A stretch of 64,000 nt of DNA, taken from the NCBI GenBank assembly GCA_023055355.1, contig JALJCS010000009.1:25817001-25881000 (forward strand), in the 5' to 3' direction. Positions within the stretch are counted from its first letter, which is position 1. Each line of letters starts with the position of its first letter. The notes below the pieces were generated by a model, which had not been told where the DNA came from, searched no databases, and worked only from the letters and a program-made list of their open reading frames with translations. Below are positions 37,986-50,200 of this stretch, piece by piece. The translations under genes were made by a program, and so were the position numbers. The stretch comes from Agelaius tricolor. Its lineage: Eukaryota > Chordata > Aves > Passeriformes > Icteridae.

Positions 37986-38559
37986 AGCTAAGAAGCAGCC
38001 TTAAGAGATGGACCAAGGAATAGGATGAGAGGAGAAATGCAGGGTCATGGTGAAAGCTGCAGAGAAGTTTCTTGCACCATTTTGAATGGACAGCAAATGT
38101 AGTACCAAAAGAGAAGGTGGTATTGTCCAAACTGACAAAGATAGGAAAAGGAATCAAATGAAAAGCTCACAGGACTGAATGAAATATATTCACAAAATGC
38201 AAGTATTGTCACACCACCTTTCCTCCTAAGTGTCCCTACCCAGTCTTCTATCCCATGCCTTCTTCTCAGAAGGACTTTTTAAAATCCTGTTGCATATTTA
38301 TCTGCAGTGAAATCACTCTTGGAAACCTGCTGCCTGGAGCACTGCCTGCAGTAATGTTACTGCAGGCCACCCCACCTCTGCACAGAGGCTTGGGAGCTTC
38401 CCTTTGCAGGGAGAGCTTTGCAAAGTTATGGGTGAGGGTGCAGAGAGAAAGCTGCATCTCATGGTGGGTTTTTCTTCTTTTTTTTTTTTTTTTAGGGCTT
38501 CTACTAGCTGTTTAATAACCCAGTATTGATGAAAGAGGTCCTTTACCATCAACTTCGTT

Positions 38560-38860
38560 TTCTGCAATGAGCTAATGTTTAATTAATGTGAAATAACTTT
38601 TGTGACCAAATGTATCCTTTTAGATTTACTGTAGGAGGCAGTTTGAAAATCAACTTGAGTGGCCAATGACTGCAAATGTATTTATTAAGGTTTAAACATG
38701 TGTAAATGAGTTGGTGCTTATTTGCAGAGCTGTTAAACTACAGTAAATATGCTATTTGTCAATTGGTGGTTAATTAACATCCATTAGCTCTCCATTAAGA
38801 ACACAGTTTGATGTCTAAATTTCCTTGCTTTAGTACTAACTTTGAATTAGGGCTGTATGT
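38560..38860. promoter_or_regulatory. Candidate conserved non-coding element
   Basis: AT-rich unique DNA with TTAATTAA at 38,579-38,586 and 38,770-38,777, GTAAATA-type forkhead cores and a CCAAT-containing TGGCCAATG near 38,661. No repeat or gene recognised. Confidence 0.3.
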
Positions 38861-39119
38861 TTTCCTATTCATACACAGCAGTTTTCAAAATCCAGTGCCA
38901 GTCCTTGGAACTTACCTTGCAAGGCAGAAGATTAAGAAAGGGAGAAGGGGTATTTTATTGCCCAATGTCACAGCTCCTATTTAGGAACTAGGCAGCCTCC
39001 TTCTTCTCATATCTCCCAGACTTTTGTAGCCAGTGCAAATTGTGGAGTTGTTCCAGGTGTTTAATGCCTTTGTGCCTCTGTGAGGATTTTAGGACACGTT
39101 AGTGCAAGAGCTGCTAAGG

Positions 39120-39320
39120 CCTGCATGGATGATGCAGACGGGGCGGATCGTGAAGGTTCTGTTTAATCCTCCCCAAAAAATTGCCGAAGTTGACGTTCCT
39201 GAGTGAAGGCTTTTGGGGGCGAGGGACAGGGAGTATCCCCTCCCAGCCGGCCGCTATGCCAGCAAGCAACCACAAGGTGACACTGTCCCAGTACATTATT
39301 TATGTTTTGACAGAGGAGCG
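39120..39320. promoter_or_regulatory. CpG-rich island-like patch
   Basis: About ten CpGs in 200 bases, with GGGGCGGATCG, TTGACGTTCC (CRE-like), GGGGGCGAGGG and CCGGCCGC, in the middle of AT-rich DNA 18 kb upstream of the LSAMP exon. It could be a small promoter, an enhancer, or an unrecognised young repeat. Confidence 0.33.
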
Positions 39321-42300
39321 TGTGTTAATACATTTCCCAGAAAAGGTGGTTCTAAGCATCAGCGTCTGCTCCCTGTTTCCTAACTGAGAACTAAAGGGTC
39401 TGAGGCATGCATCGCTCACTTGTTATATCCAGAAATTAGGGAGATTTTCAAAATACATCAAATTTCAAATGATGGAGTATGTTGTTTGCAGGGAGAGCTG
39501 GGGAAAGTCCTGTTTCTTTTTTCAGTTATGCAAATACACAAGCAAAGAAATATAGTCCTGAGAGGCTTCTTACAAGCTAGGCTTTTACCCAGAAACATTT
39601 ATTTGTTTGTTTGTTTGTATGCTTTTCTTATTTGCTGGAATTTTTTTGGATGGTTTCATCAAGTGATGTTAAGCTGTGCCATGGGTTGTAACTGAGGTGC
39701 AGAGTTAGTAAGTAGTTAGTAAGACCTGACACACGTGAAGGCTAACACAATAAGCATCTCAGAATGGGGCACCATATCATGTCTGTCATGTTTTACAGTC
39801 AGACATGATATCAGAAGCATCTATGAAAAAAAACCAAAACTGTAAAGCACATTAAAATCCAGATAAAAGATATTTTTGTAGGAGCAAACTTTGGACCTGA
39901 TTTTCCCCAGGTAGATATTCATTTACATACAGCCATCCTGATTTCCCAGGTCAGGTTTAGAGAGTTAACTGGATTGTTTGTGTGTGTAATCATGAATAAT
40001 CATCTAAACCTGATAGTGTTCAGTTACCACATGATCTGTGCCTCCAAATATCTACTTTGGTTTTAGTACCATTAGCTAAATTGGTAGAAATATTAACTGC
40101 TTCCTCTTGATTTCTCCCTCATGAACCTGCAGTCTGCCTGTGGTTTGTTGCTCTGAAATTATTGAAGGAACAGTGAGAGAAAACAACGTAAGTTTAATCA
40201 GCTCAGTCTTGTTTCATCAGTCATCAAAGTCCCCCCTCAGCAGCCTTGTACTTGGAACTTCCAAGACAAATTGTCCCTTTGTGTGTGTAAGGGATGTGAA
40301 GTGAAGCAATGAGACATTCAGGCCAGGTAAGGAAATGCAGTAAATGTAAATGGGATTTCCTAGAAAAGCACCAGCTTTTTCAAGCTCCTTCTGGTCCCAT
40401 GCACACTTCCAGCCTCCCTGGGAAGCTCTTTGTGGTACTTGACATGGTACCCAGGTGCCTTATCAATAAGCATTTGGGTATGTAACTTCTGGCAAATGAT
40501 ATTAGCAGCTTTGGTTTGAGGTGAGACGCCTGTAAGTGGCAATCATGACTTGCCTTCCTCTTCCATGACAATTCTAGAGGCAGTGAGGAAAGTTCTGGTG
40601 ACATTTCTGCAGAACATCAGGACAGGCAGGCCCAGCCTTAGGGAAGGATGGGGACAGGCAGTGCCTAACTAATAGAGTTATCAAGTTCAGTGGGGAAACA
40701 TGAACTTACAGCTCTCAGGAGACATTCCCTTCCCACAAGCAAATGTATTGTTGAGAGACTCAAAATGCACTAAATTCAGAATGGCAAAACATTTGGCTCC
40801 ATCAAAAACAGCTACATTCCCTAATCAACCTTGGCACATTATTTAAGCACTCTTCATTTTAGAATTTTTATTAAAAATATTTCCACTCTTATCCCTAATT
40901 TAGGATGAATACCTGTGATGAAGTTGTTGGAATTTTCCACAAGGAAGAAGTTCTGATTTGTTTTTTTCTGAGCTCAGCTTTAAAAATTGAGGTAGCTGCA
41001 CTTGTTTCTGTGAAGTGCTTTGATATCCATGGATGAAAAGAACCATAGAAGTGCTAATTATTGTCATACTGGTTTTAATTATTCTGTCATACTGATGGAG
41101 CAACTGCCAGTTTTCAGCCAGTAATATTTTTTTACAAGATGTTGTCCAGTCCACAGTTTTCACAGAAACAGTCAGATACTTCTTTTTAATTGTTGTAAAA
41201 GAAAGAAAAAAAAGAAAATCCTCTCCCTCCTCAGCAGCTGCTAGAGTTCTCTGATAAAAGTTCAAATCTGCCTACATTTGTACAGGATGTTAGTATCAGG
41301 ATGGTAATGAGGAGAGGAGAGATGGAAAGCTCCATTTGTTAGATATTGCAGAGAAAACAGTAGGAAGAGCTAGCAAGGGCAAGAAGCTCTGAAATTTGCT
41401 GTCTACAATGATTTAAAGTGAAAAATGTGCTTCCCAAAAATTCAGGAAAGGTGTGATTTTCAACTCTTTTATTATTGCTGTTCCTGTTATTTATTGGAAG
41501 TACATTTTATTCTTTTTCTGGGAAGTACTGTATTTCCAGTCAGCTCAAACCAACTCAGCTGCACTGTTTAATTCAACCAGTTTGAAGAAAAAACTTTGTT
41601 TACGCAGCAGTATCACCAGTCCTCATGAGAGCTGTAGTTTAAAGGCCTCAGTGCTCTTATCTTTTCAGCCATTCTTCCTGGCTGTGCTACAACCCCCTAA
41701 GGCATCCCTTGCTTCATCCAAGGCCAGTGTCATGTCAGTGGAACCCCATGGCTACACTGGAGGAATGTGTTTATCCCTGCAAAACTATCCAGCAAAAATC
41801 TGAGTGGTTTCCCTAAGGTACTTCAGCAAAGGCATAGCACCTGGTGAGACAGCTCTGGCTGGAGTTTAATGCAGAGGGGAGGATTTAGGGCCAGCCAAAC
41901 AAACGCACAGAGTTTATCTGATGTGTTGTATCCTCATGGCGGAACGATCAGTGCCGTGATTTCGCTGAGGGAAAGGAACTGTGCAGTGGCTGACTGTTGG
42001 TGACTGGCCTGAGCTACACCCCAGATATGAACCAGGACATCTGTGGAAATGGTCTCAATCTGTTCATATTGCACAGCTGTTCACGGGGGAGAAGAAGTTG
42101 CCACCTAGTAAGGACATCATGAGTGGGTGCTGCCTTTTGGAGGAGGCTCTTTCTGTCTGTGCAATTTATGGGAATAAGATGAAGATGTGCAGAAAGCTTC
42201 TTAATTTCATAATTGCATTATTCCAATGTAGAGAAAAAGCACTTGCAGAAGACACAACTGGCATGGGCATGTCACTCCCTCACCGTCATGACTTTGTGTG

Positions 42301-42623
42301 TCCCTGTGTCAGAAAACATATCTGGGGCAAGCAGTGACTCTTCATGACTGACACTGGGCTGTTGGTCTCCAGAAAAAAGTAACAGTAAAATTCCTTTGGT
42401 GAAAAGACTTTCCCTCTTGGTCTGACAAATGTGATATCAGACCACTAAAACACAGAGATAATTTGGTTTTTTTCCCCATTTGTACTCTTTGTTTGCTTTC
42501 TGGTTGTTTCCAGTGATGTAGTCTAGTTCCTCAAAACCAATATGATGCAGCAAATGGAAACCTAAGCAAAGCCTTATACACCCAAGTCCCTTCACACATG
42601 TATTCTTTGTTTTAGTGTTAATT

Positions 42624-42644
42624 AAAAAAAAAAAAAAAAAAAAA
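42624..42644 (+). repeat. A21 homopolymer
   Basis: Twenty-one consecutive A residues with no recognised element attached. Confidence 0.95.
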
Positions 42645-44371
42645 GTCATTTTTGTAAAAGACTTTGATGCAGCAAGCCGTAATATTGTGTTGGGGTTTAT
42701 TAATATGAAGCAGAAAGATTTTGCCTGTCACTGCAGTTACTACTCAGTTGTTGCCTGAGGATTATGAGGCTTTTAAACAGATAATATGCAGTTATTTTTC
42801 CTGTTCTGGAGAGAGCCTGGTGGTTCTCCATGTGAGTCAGCCATAAAGCAGAGGAAGCACACACAGTGAATATGCCACCAGGGCCTGAGAGCCTCTTTTA
42901 GACTCTGTGATAATTTTCTGTGCCTCACCAACTAAGTCTCTGACATGGTGACGTCTGGGTGACTGTCCCACCTGAGCAAGTAAAACAGCAGAAGATAAAA
43001 ATATAACTGCTTTTTTGGCCACTTGGGCGGAGAAGCAGCACAAAGGAAGTGATGAATATCTAGGGATTAGCCCTTTCTCTGAAGGGGCAGTTGGTATGGT
43101 CAACATGCTGTTGTACCTCAGAGACAGGGAATTTTCTTTTGGAATGTTGAAAAGGTAAATGGAAGTAATGTAAAAGTAGCTTGTAGGCTTGGGGAAATTC
43201 TTACAAAATGCTATCATTTAGGAAAGAAAAATCAGGATGGATTCACACAGGTACAGGGACAGGTAGCATTTTCTTTCCTATGCTATGGTCAGAAGTCATG
43301 AACCAAAGCAAGACAATTTCGGGATGAGCCTCAGTTTGTCTGTGTGAATTGACATGCAGCAGTTGACAATCTGCCACCCTGCTGGCCAGCCTGCACCTCC
43401 TTGTGCCCAGGACCAGGTCTGTGCTATAAACCTTTGTAACTCTGGTCACAGGCACGAGGAAAGGCGATGCTGATTGTGACACTACAAGAGCCAAAGTGCA
43501 GATGCAGCTCCCTGGCCTTGTAATCCCTTTGCCAAGAGTGTTTACTGGAGGAATGAAGAGATAGGAAGCATGTTACTGCCACATCAGCAGAATGTCAACT
43601 TAGGATGGCTTTGCCAACATAGCTAAACCTTTAGGTTGTTCTCATGGGAGCTTTAAGGGGAAGCTGTCTTTGAGGGTGTGTATTGCTAGCCTGATGAAAA
43701 CAAGGCACTATGATTTTAAGAGATGTTAAGCACAATGGCAAGAAGGAGCTTGAGGTTTAACTAACTGGTTTTTAATACATCATGGAAGCATGCTGCCTTA
43801 TTTGTGCTAAGCTGTTAATACACATTAGCTAGTTAAATTCTTTGCACTTCTTAAATCCCAGTATGAACAGAGCAAGTAAGAATATTTTTTTTAAAAAGAA
43901 CATCTATACTAAGTTAAAATCCTAAATACTGGCACTGAATGGAACTTTCCAGGGTTTTTTTTAATGAATATAAATCTTACTGTGGACTTTCTGTATTTTC
44001 TTTTGAGGATGTCTGATGAGGGAATAAGAAGAAATGTTTCTACATTGGTTTTTCTTCTTTACTTCCTATTGCTTATATTCCAAATGTTGTTAAGAAATAA
44101 TGAGAAAGCATTAATCATCTCTCTGGCTGGTCTAAGACAAAAGGAGAATCTACAAATCATACTGAATGCTTTGTGGGTTTTTTTTTAAACACTTCCTAGT
44201 CTTAAACTCTATTTCCCTTTGCCTTAATTTTCCAAAGTTTTGTATTCTGACTTAGTATTAATTGGCAGTAGTTGCTGTACTTGCCAGATGAGTCATCAAA
44301 ACAGCTTTGTATCTTCCAGAGGGATGTTAGAATTTGGCAATCTCTTCAACTCTGGTGAAATAATCAAGTGT

Positions 44372-44956
44372 TGTGGTTTAACCCCAGGCAGCAACCAAGT
44401 AACACCTGCTGCTAACCCACCTCCCCCTCACCCCAGTGGATGGGAGGGAGAATCAGGGGAAAAAAAAGGTAAAACTCATGGGTTGACATGAAAACAGTAC
44501 AACAACTGAAACAAAGTAAAATATAATAAAAATAGTAATAAAAGAGAGATTAAAAAAAAAAAAAAAAAAGAGAGAGAGATAAAAACCCAATAAAAACAAG
44601 TGATCCACATCTCAATTGCTCACCACTCACTGACTGATGCCAAAACCCATCCCCAAACTACAATCAGCCCCTCTTCTGGGTGACTCCCGGAGTCATGTGC
44701 AAACTGAGCATGATGTTCTATGATACGAAATATCCCTTTGGCCAGTTGGAGTCACCTGTTGTGGCCATGCTTCTCACAGTTTTTTGTGCTTCCACTGGCA
44801 GAGCCTGGAAAATGGGCAGGTTTTTGACTTATGGGAAGCACTAATTATCAACAATTAGAATATTAGTGTGTTATCAACATTGTTCTCATACTGAACCCAA
44901 AACAAAGAACTGTTGCCACTACTGAGAAAAACATTATTCCTTCCAAAACCAGGATT
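44372..44956 (-). mobile_element. Solo LTR of an avian endogenous retrovirus
   Basis: The plus strand opens with TGTGGTTTAACCCC, continues through blocks such as AAACTCATGGGTTGACAT and AATATCCCTTTGGCCAGTTG, and closes near AAAACCAG at 44,945-44,952. These match, in order, a very common bird ERV LTR as I remember it, read in antisense. The far end has diverged from the expected terminal CA/TG and I could not find a target-site duplication. An A18 plus (AG)n run (44,552-44,579) has expanded inside. No viral genes flank it. Assignment to ERVL or ERVK class is not possible by eye. Confidence 0.75.
44552..44579 (+). repeat. A run and (AG)n inside the 44.4 kb LTR
   Basis: About 18 A residues followed by five AG units, interrupting the LTR sequence. 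This is probably an expansion after insertion. Confidence 0.9.
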
Positions 44957-46049
44957 GAGGAAGATTAGAGCTTTAAGATGATGGAAAAGTTGTCTTGAAC
45001 TGCTGGAATCAAGGAATCAGGCAAAGTTGAGCAGCTTGTTCATCCTGTTAGGATTTGCCATGAGAGCTTCATTAGCTCAATAATCATATTCTAATCACAA
45101 AATGTTTCTCTGCCTCAGTCTCATCCATCTTTCTTGCAGCTATCCAAACATTTGTCAGCTTTATGGAAAGATACTACAGGAACTAGAAATGATGGACACC
45201 ACCTTCACATTGTAAAAGCTCTTGGCTGCAGAGCTAAGGGCGTCTATCCGATACTGATGACATCTTGACTCTTTCCTTAGGGAGCTGAATACATCTAGTA
45301 AACTAGAAGTATACTGCATGTTCCCCAGTCATCAAGACATTGACTCTATCCTGGCCAGTGTGTTCAAACACTGTGTTTTAAAATTGGCTCCTGAAAGTGA
45401 GGACATCTTTAGAAAGCTGAAGAACCGTAATGGAAATTATAAGGAAGACTTGATTTCCTGGTTTATTTTCTTTTTGTAAGCCCTGCTTCCTGACAAAATA
45501 CCACAGAGCTTGAGATTTAATATTTGTCCTATTCAGCCATCTCAGTAAGTTGGAATATCACGTATGCCAGTCTCATCTTGCTCATACTCATGCACACACA
45601 GAGCATGATGGTGTCACAGGCCTCTTTCCACAAAGGACTGCACCCTGACCCTCCTTCACCAGTTTCTTTCCTCACACACTTGCAGTGCCTACAACATCCC
45701 CCACAGCTCTGTTGTGCTATGTAGGTGAAGTGGGAAGGGTTCAGCCTGTGTGAAACCTAAATCTGTTGTGCAATTCTCTGTGGTAGTAAGAGCAAACCAG
45801 GTTCCAGTCCAAAGATTTAAGCAATGACACATTGCTGCTTTTCTGTGTATGAACAGAACTTCTGCTTCCTAGGGTTTTCTCACTGCAGAGCAGTGAGAGG
45901 GACTGCAGGCACATTGTATATGGTGTTGATGTCTTGCAGTTTCCTTTGGATATATTTGAGCGTTCATGGCCTTTTCTCTGCTTCAGTCAACTGTGCTTGA
46001 TTTACACAGTGGCATAGAAAGAGCTGTCCAGTACAGAGCCCTTACCTGA

Positions 46050-46366
46050 GTCACTAAATCATAGATGGCTTGGGTTTGAAGAGACCTTAATGGTCATCTA
46101 CTTCAAACCCCACTGCCATGGCCAGGGATACCTTCCACTAGAACAGGTTGCTCAAAGCCCCACCCAACTTAGTCTTGAATGCTTCCAGGGATGGGGCATC
46201 CACAGCCTCTCTGGGCTACCTGTCCAGTGCCTTTCTGCCCTCACAGTAAAGAATTTCTTCCTAATATCCAATCTAACCCTACTATCTTTCAGTTTAAAGC
46301 CATTCCCCATGTCCAATCGCTACATACCCTCGCTAAAAGTCCTTCTTCAGCTTTCTTATAGTCCAG
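46050..46366 (-). mobile_element. CR1 LINE, 3' fragment
   Basis: A decayed copy of the CR1 3' end, about 315 bases, in the same minus orientation as the copy at 10.6 kb. The segment after 46,070 tracks that copy closely, including the CAAAGCCCCA... and GTAAAGAATTTCTT... blocks, before similarity is lost near 46,366. The terminal octamer is reduced to one imperfect unit. The 148-codon forward frame spanning 46,090-46,536 lies over this element and is not a gene. Confidence 0.88.
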
Positions 46367-46879
46367 CTCAGAAGAATGTAAAAGCAGAAAGAGCTATCCA
46401 GAGGTTTTCTGTGGCCTCTGTAAACATCTGCATGATGTCTCTCAGCATTCTTTTACAGACTTCATGTTTACCAAAATACTTAAATTTCACTTCAGCTACA
46501 CTTGTGGCTCCCTTGTCCTTACTTGTGTGGAATTAGTGCAGATGCATTTGTGTGATGGTTCACAGTGAGCAGTCAAGAGCCTCGTATTAGGGGCGGGATT
46601 CAATGGGCAAATATTTTTGCACAGATATCCCTGCTGCTTTTTGAACCTTGACCATTGCTTACAAATATCTCAGTCTTTAAGCCATGGAATAGAGGCTGGA
46701 AGTTTCAGATGGTGTGAACAATGCATTCTCAGTGCCATCAGAGGTACATTGTGAACAAGGCATTGGCTTTTCATGAAGTGTTCATCAAACACTTACCAGC
46801 AGTGCACAGATTTGCTTCAGAAGGTTTCAAACAACAGAATGTGATCTGTATGGGATACATTGCTTGTGGCTAGGAGTTT

Positions 46880-47000
46880 GATCAGTGTGGCCTCGCAGTG
46901 CCTGAGTTTTATTGTCGATTGAACAATGGCAATAAGACTGGCAATTTGTAATTACAGCACATTCAGCTAATGCAGATATTTCCCAGGGGAATATTCTTGT
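46880..47000. promoter_or_regulatory. Candidate neural enhancer: inverted SOX motifs and homeodomain palindrome
   Basis: ATTGT at 46,911-46,915 and ACAAT at 46,923-46,927 form an inverted SOX-type pair. The second sits in GAACAATGG, a good SOX core. GTAATTAC, a perfect homeodomain palindrome, follows at 46,948-46,955. The block contains two CpGs in a CpG-poor setting and no repeat. Motifs are seen; enhancer activity and LSAMP as target are inferred. Confidence 0.4.
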
Positions 47001-49145
47001 GCATCCATGTTTGTCTGAGGTCAGAGGAAGAAACTTTTCAAAAAACTTACTATAGTATGTGTTTTGTTATGTCCTTTAGTAAAGGAAAGGAAAGGTCTAG
47101 AATTAATTCATAATTCTTGAGAGCCAAATCTATCTAAAGCCCTGTAGCCCTTTCTCAATAACTAAAAATTCCCTTTCTGCTCACTGAGTACATAACAGAT
47201 TTTCCTGTATGGTCTTCATGTGCCTTCTGGCTCTGGAGGATGGGCTCAGCTCGAGATGGGACAGAGACAGGACATATCAGCTCTCTCTATGGCCTTGTAT
47301 CCTCTTGCATGGTTGCTTGGTGTGTACAAGCACAGTCAGTACTTTAACAAATTCCAGTTACATCACAGACCTAAAGCACAGCACTTTCTTGGCATGTCTC
47401 TTTAGACTGGGGTCTCTTGCTGCTGACCATGCAAGTGCTTTTGGGTGTTGGAAAGCTTTCACAGATGAGTGGAGGTGTTCCATTGAACATCGAGCTTGTG
47501 ATAGAGGGAAATGGAGTTAAGGTATCTGCTTGGCTCTTTCTATCATGTGATGCAGGTACACATGGGCAGAGAGAAGCTGTAAGAACATGAGCTTCCTGCT
47601 GGCTTTGGTTCTTGCATTCTCCTCTGCAGAAAATGTTTCTTGAATAGGGACCTCAGTCTGAACGCTGCTTTCACTTCATATTGTGTTCTAATAATATCAC
47701 ATAAGAGACATGAAATGGCTTTGATCACAGGGAGTAAATGCCACCAAATATTCTTCTTCCCGCAGCCTTTTCCTTGCTGCATTAAAAATTCATGGGTAAT
47801 AGCAGATTCTTCTTTTCAGGACTTAGCTAAATCAGCAGATGGTGAGAGTGGGCAGGAATACCGGGGCATGTTGATGGACAGAACAGGGGTGTCCTGAATG
47901 AGCTGGGTGCAGGAGAAATTTGCACTTAATTTGCTTATGCTGTGTCTGTCTGAAGCCATCCAGATTCACTGTCTGTTCCTTCCTTTGATGAGCAATGAAC
48001 TTACTGGAAAATTGTTGTAGTTAAGTTAAATTGACACGAATCTGAAGGTGTTCCTCAATTTCTGTGTTTGCTTTGTTCTTTGTGTTGCACTCATCCTCCA
48101 GCCAAAAGCAGTTTACAGGGAATGAGAGTGAGAGGCAGACTTCAGGAAATGAAATCATAGCCCCATAGAAATCAGTGGCAGAAGTCCACTTGATTATATC
48201 CCCCTGATTCATCCAAGGGGGTACTACTTGTCAAGGTTGCCTTTGACATCTCAGACACTGATAGACAAAAATTAGACATCCTTCTTCCACAGAATCCTCA
48301 CCACGTCAGTAGGTAACCCCTTACATTTGGCACTAAGGTTTTACCACCCCAAGCCTCTAGAAAGTTTTCCTGCCAGCTCCTTTGTGCTGTACTCTCAACA
48401 GATGAAAAATAGCTCTGGTAAACCATTTTTACCATTCTTTCTCAAAACTGTATCTGAAAGTGGTTGTCTTACCAAAAGCTCAGAAGCAGATATTTGAGTG
48501 ACTTGGAGTACTCCATTTCACAAATTCAGGCCTCACCTTGATTCCCACTGACACCTGGATGATCTCTTGCAGACTGAAAGAATAAGGTGAAAAAGGTGAA
48601 AAGGTGATATGGACAATGATTTTGGGTAAAAAATAGATTTTTCCTGGAGGACACTTGAGGTAGCCTCACGCACACATGCGATAGGTGTGGTATTTGGAGT
48701 TCATCTTCCAGTCCATTCCTCTCTCAGAGGGCAAGTAATGAAGCATGAAAGTGCCCTATTCAGAGCTCCATCTCTTCATCAAAGGTTTTCTTTGGGCCTT
48801 TTCTTATTATCTTGCTCCAGTCTGATCCAACTTCAGTGATTTTTTTTTCACATCACTTGCCTTTGTTCAGCCAGCTGCTACAGTGCTCTGACCAACCTGC
48901 TCTTTGTCCTTCCCTGATCTCTACCTGCTGCAAGAAGCTAGCAGGCTCATTACATTATTTTAAAAAGTACTGGCGTGTTGTATAAATTGAGAAAGTAATA
49001 AAGTGTCACTGAAGGCCAAGACTGTGCACAACCCCCAGGGGTTTCACAGGAAGCAATGCTTCCGTTCCTGTGTGGGTTGGGGGCTCTTTGTTCCACAAAA
49101 CCCTGCCACCTGCTGGATCTAACAGGTTGCTGAAGCTGAGTAAAT

Positions 49146-49166
49146 TGTGTGTGTGTGTGTGCGTGT
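49146..49166 (+). repeat. (TG)n short microsatellite
   Basis: About seven TG units with one GC interruption. Confidence 0.9.
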
Positions 49167-50152
49167 TTGAAAGTGAGCATTTGCTGGCACTTCAGGGCCT
49201 GAACCAGGGCAAGTTCCCACACAGAACACCGGCTTATTCTCACTCTTGCCTGGAAGGCTTTTATAAATGGACTCCCCAGACCTCTGTTTTAGGGAGCTGT
49301 TTCAGGATGTGTGCATCCCTCATCCAGCCCAGCCTTAGCAGAGTCATAAGCAGTGGTTCAGGGAAGAATTTCTGTCCCTTGAAAGGTATTGCTTTATCTG
49401 AGAGGTGTTGCTTCATCTGAGTGGTTTGCAAGTTTGTCCACACTTGGGCTTGTTTTGCCTTATCCACATTGATTTAAACATGAGTTGGGATGAAATGGAG
49501 TCAGGGTGGTTCTGAGATGAGGAGGTGCTGCTCCTGCAAGAGGTGAAGCCCCCACAGGCCATACAGCTGCATGGCCACTGCTTCTGAGCACAGAACTGAA
49601 GGTTCCTCTGCCTTGTCTGACAGAAGGAGCTGCTGGAATCACCTCCAGCAAAATGCCTTCTCTCTCTGAGAAGTTACCTCATTTCTGCACCTCTTGGTGG
49701 GCAGGTCCTCTGATGTTCCACCCCTACTCCTACTTCCCCCTTTTCCATGCTTAGATTTGGACCAAAAATGGCCACTCCTGGCCCTACTTCTTTGCTATCT
49801 GGCCCATATCAATGACAGTGATATTAATCCTGCATCTGCCAGCTCTCTTAGAGGCTGCTGAAAGCACCCTATTTTCCTCTCTTGTCACCAGGTGTTTGGC
49901 ATTTGTGGCAAAGTATTGAACTAGGAACAAAAGTGGTACAATGTAAGACTCAAACAGGTACAGCATAATATTTCAAGGAGATAGTATTTAACAATAGACA
50001 ACCATTTAAGCAGACAAAAGCATGATTCAATTCAGTGGCTGGATGATAAAGGAAATAACGTTTGTGTTTAAAACAAAAAGAAAAATTCTTAACCTGGTGT
50101 GGTAATTAATCATTGAACCCAAGAAGGGGGTGAGTTTCTGTGTTTGAGGCAG

Positions 50153-50200
50153 ACAGCTGGATAGGATGATCTGAGAAGTCCCTTCCAGCTTTAAAATGTA
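50153..50200 (+). mobile_element. Possible CR1 3' relic
   Basis: A short stretch resembling the sense-strand CR1 3' end (GATGATCTGAGAAGTCCCTT followed by CCAGC). It is under 50 bases and lacks the terminal octamer, so this may be chance. Confidence 0.4.

Larger units (their letters stand above)
37311..44371. other. Unique non-coding DNA
   Basis: Contains an inverted MIR relic (37.9 kb), the AT-rich block at 38.6-38.9 kb, the CpG-rich patch at 39.1-39.3 kb, a small CpG cluster at about 41,900-41,975, and A21 at 42.6 kb. No gene recognised; frames of 116-126 codons here show no family similarity that I know. Confidence 0.65.

Noticed and set aside
46090..46536. 148-codon forward frame
   Set aside because: Lies mainly over the inverted CR1 copy and is a frame through repeat DNA.
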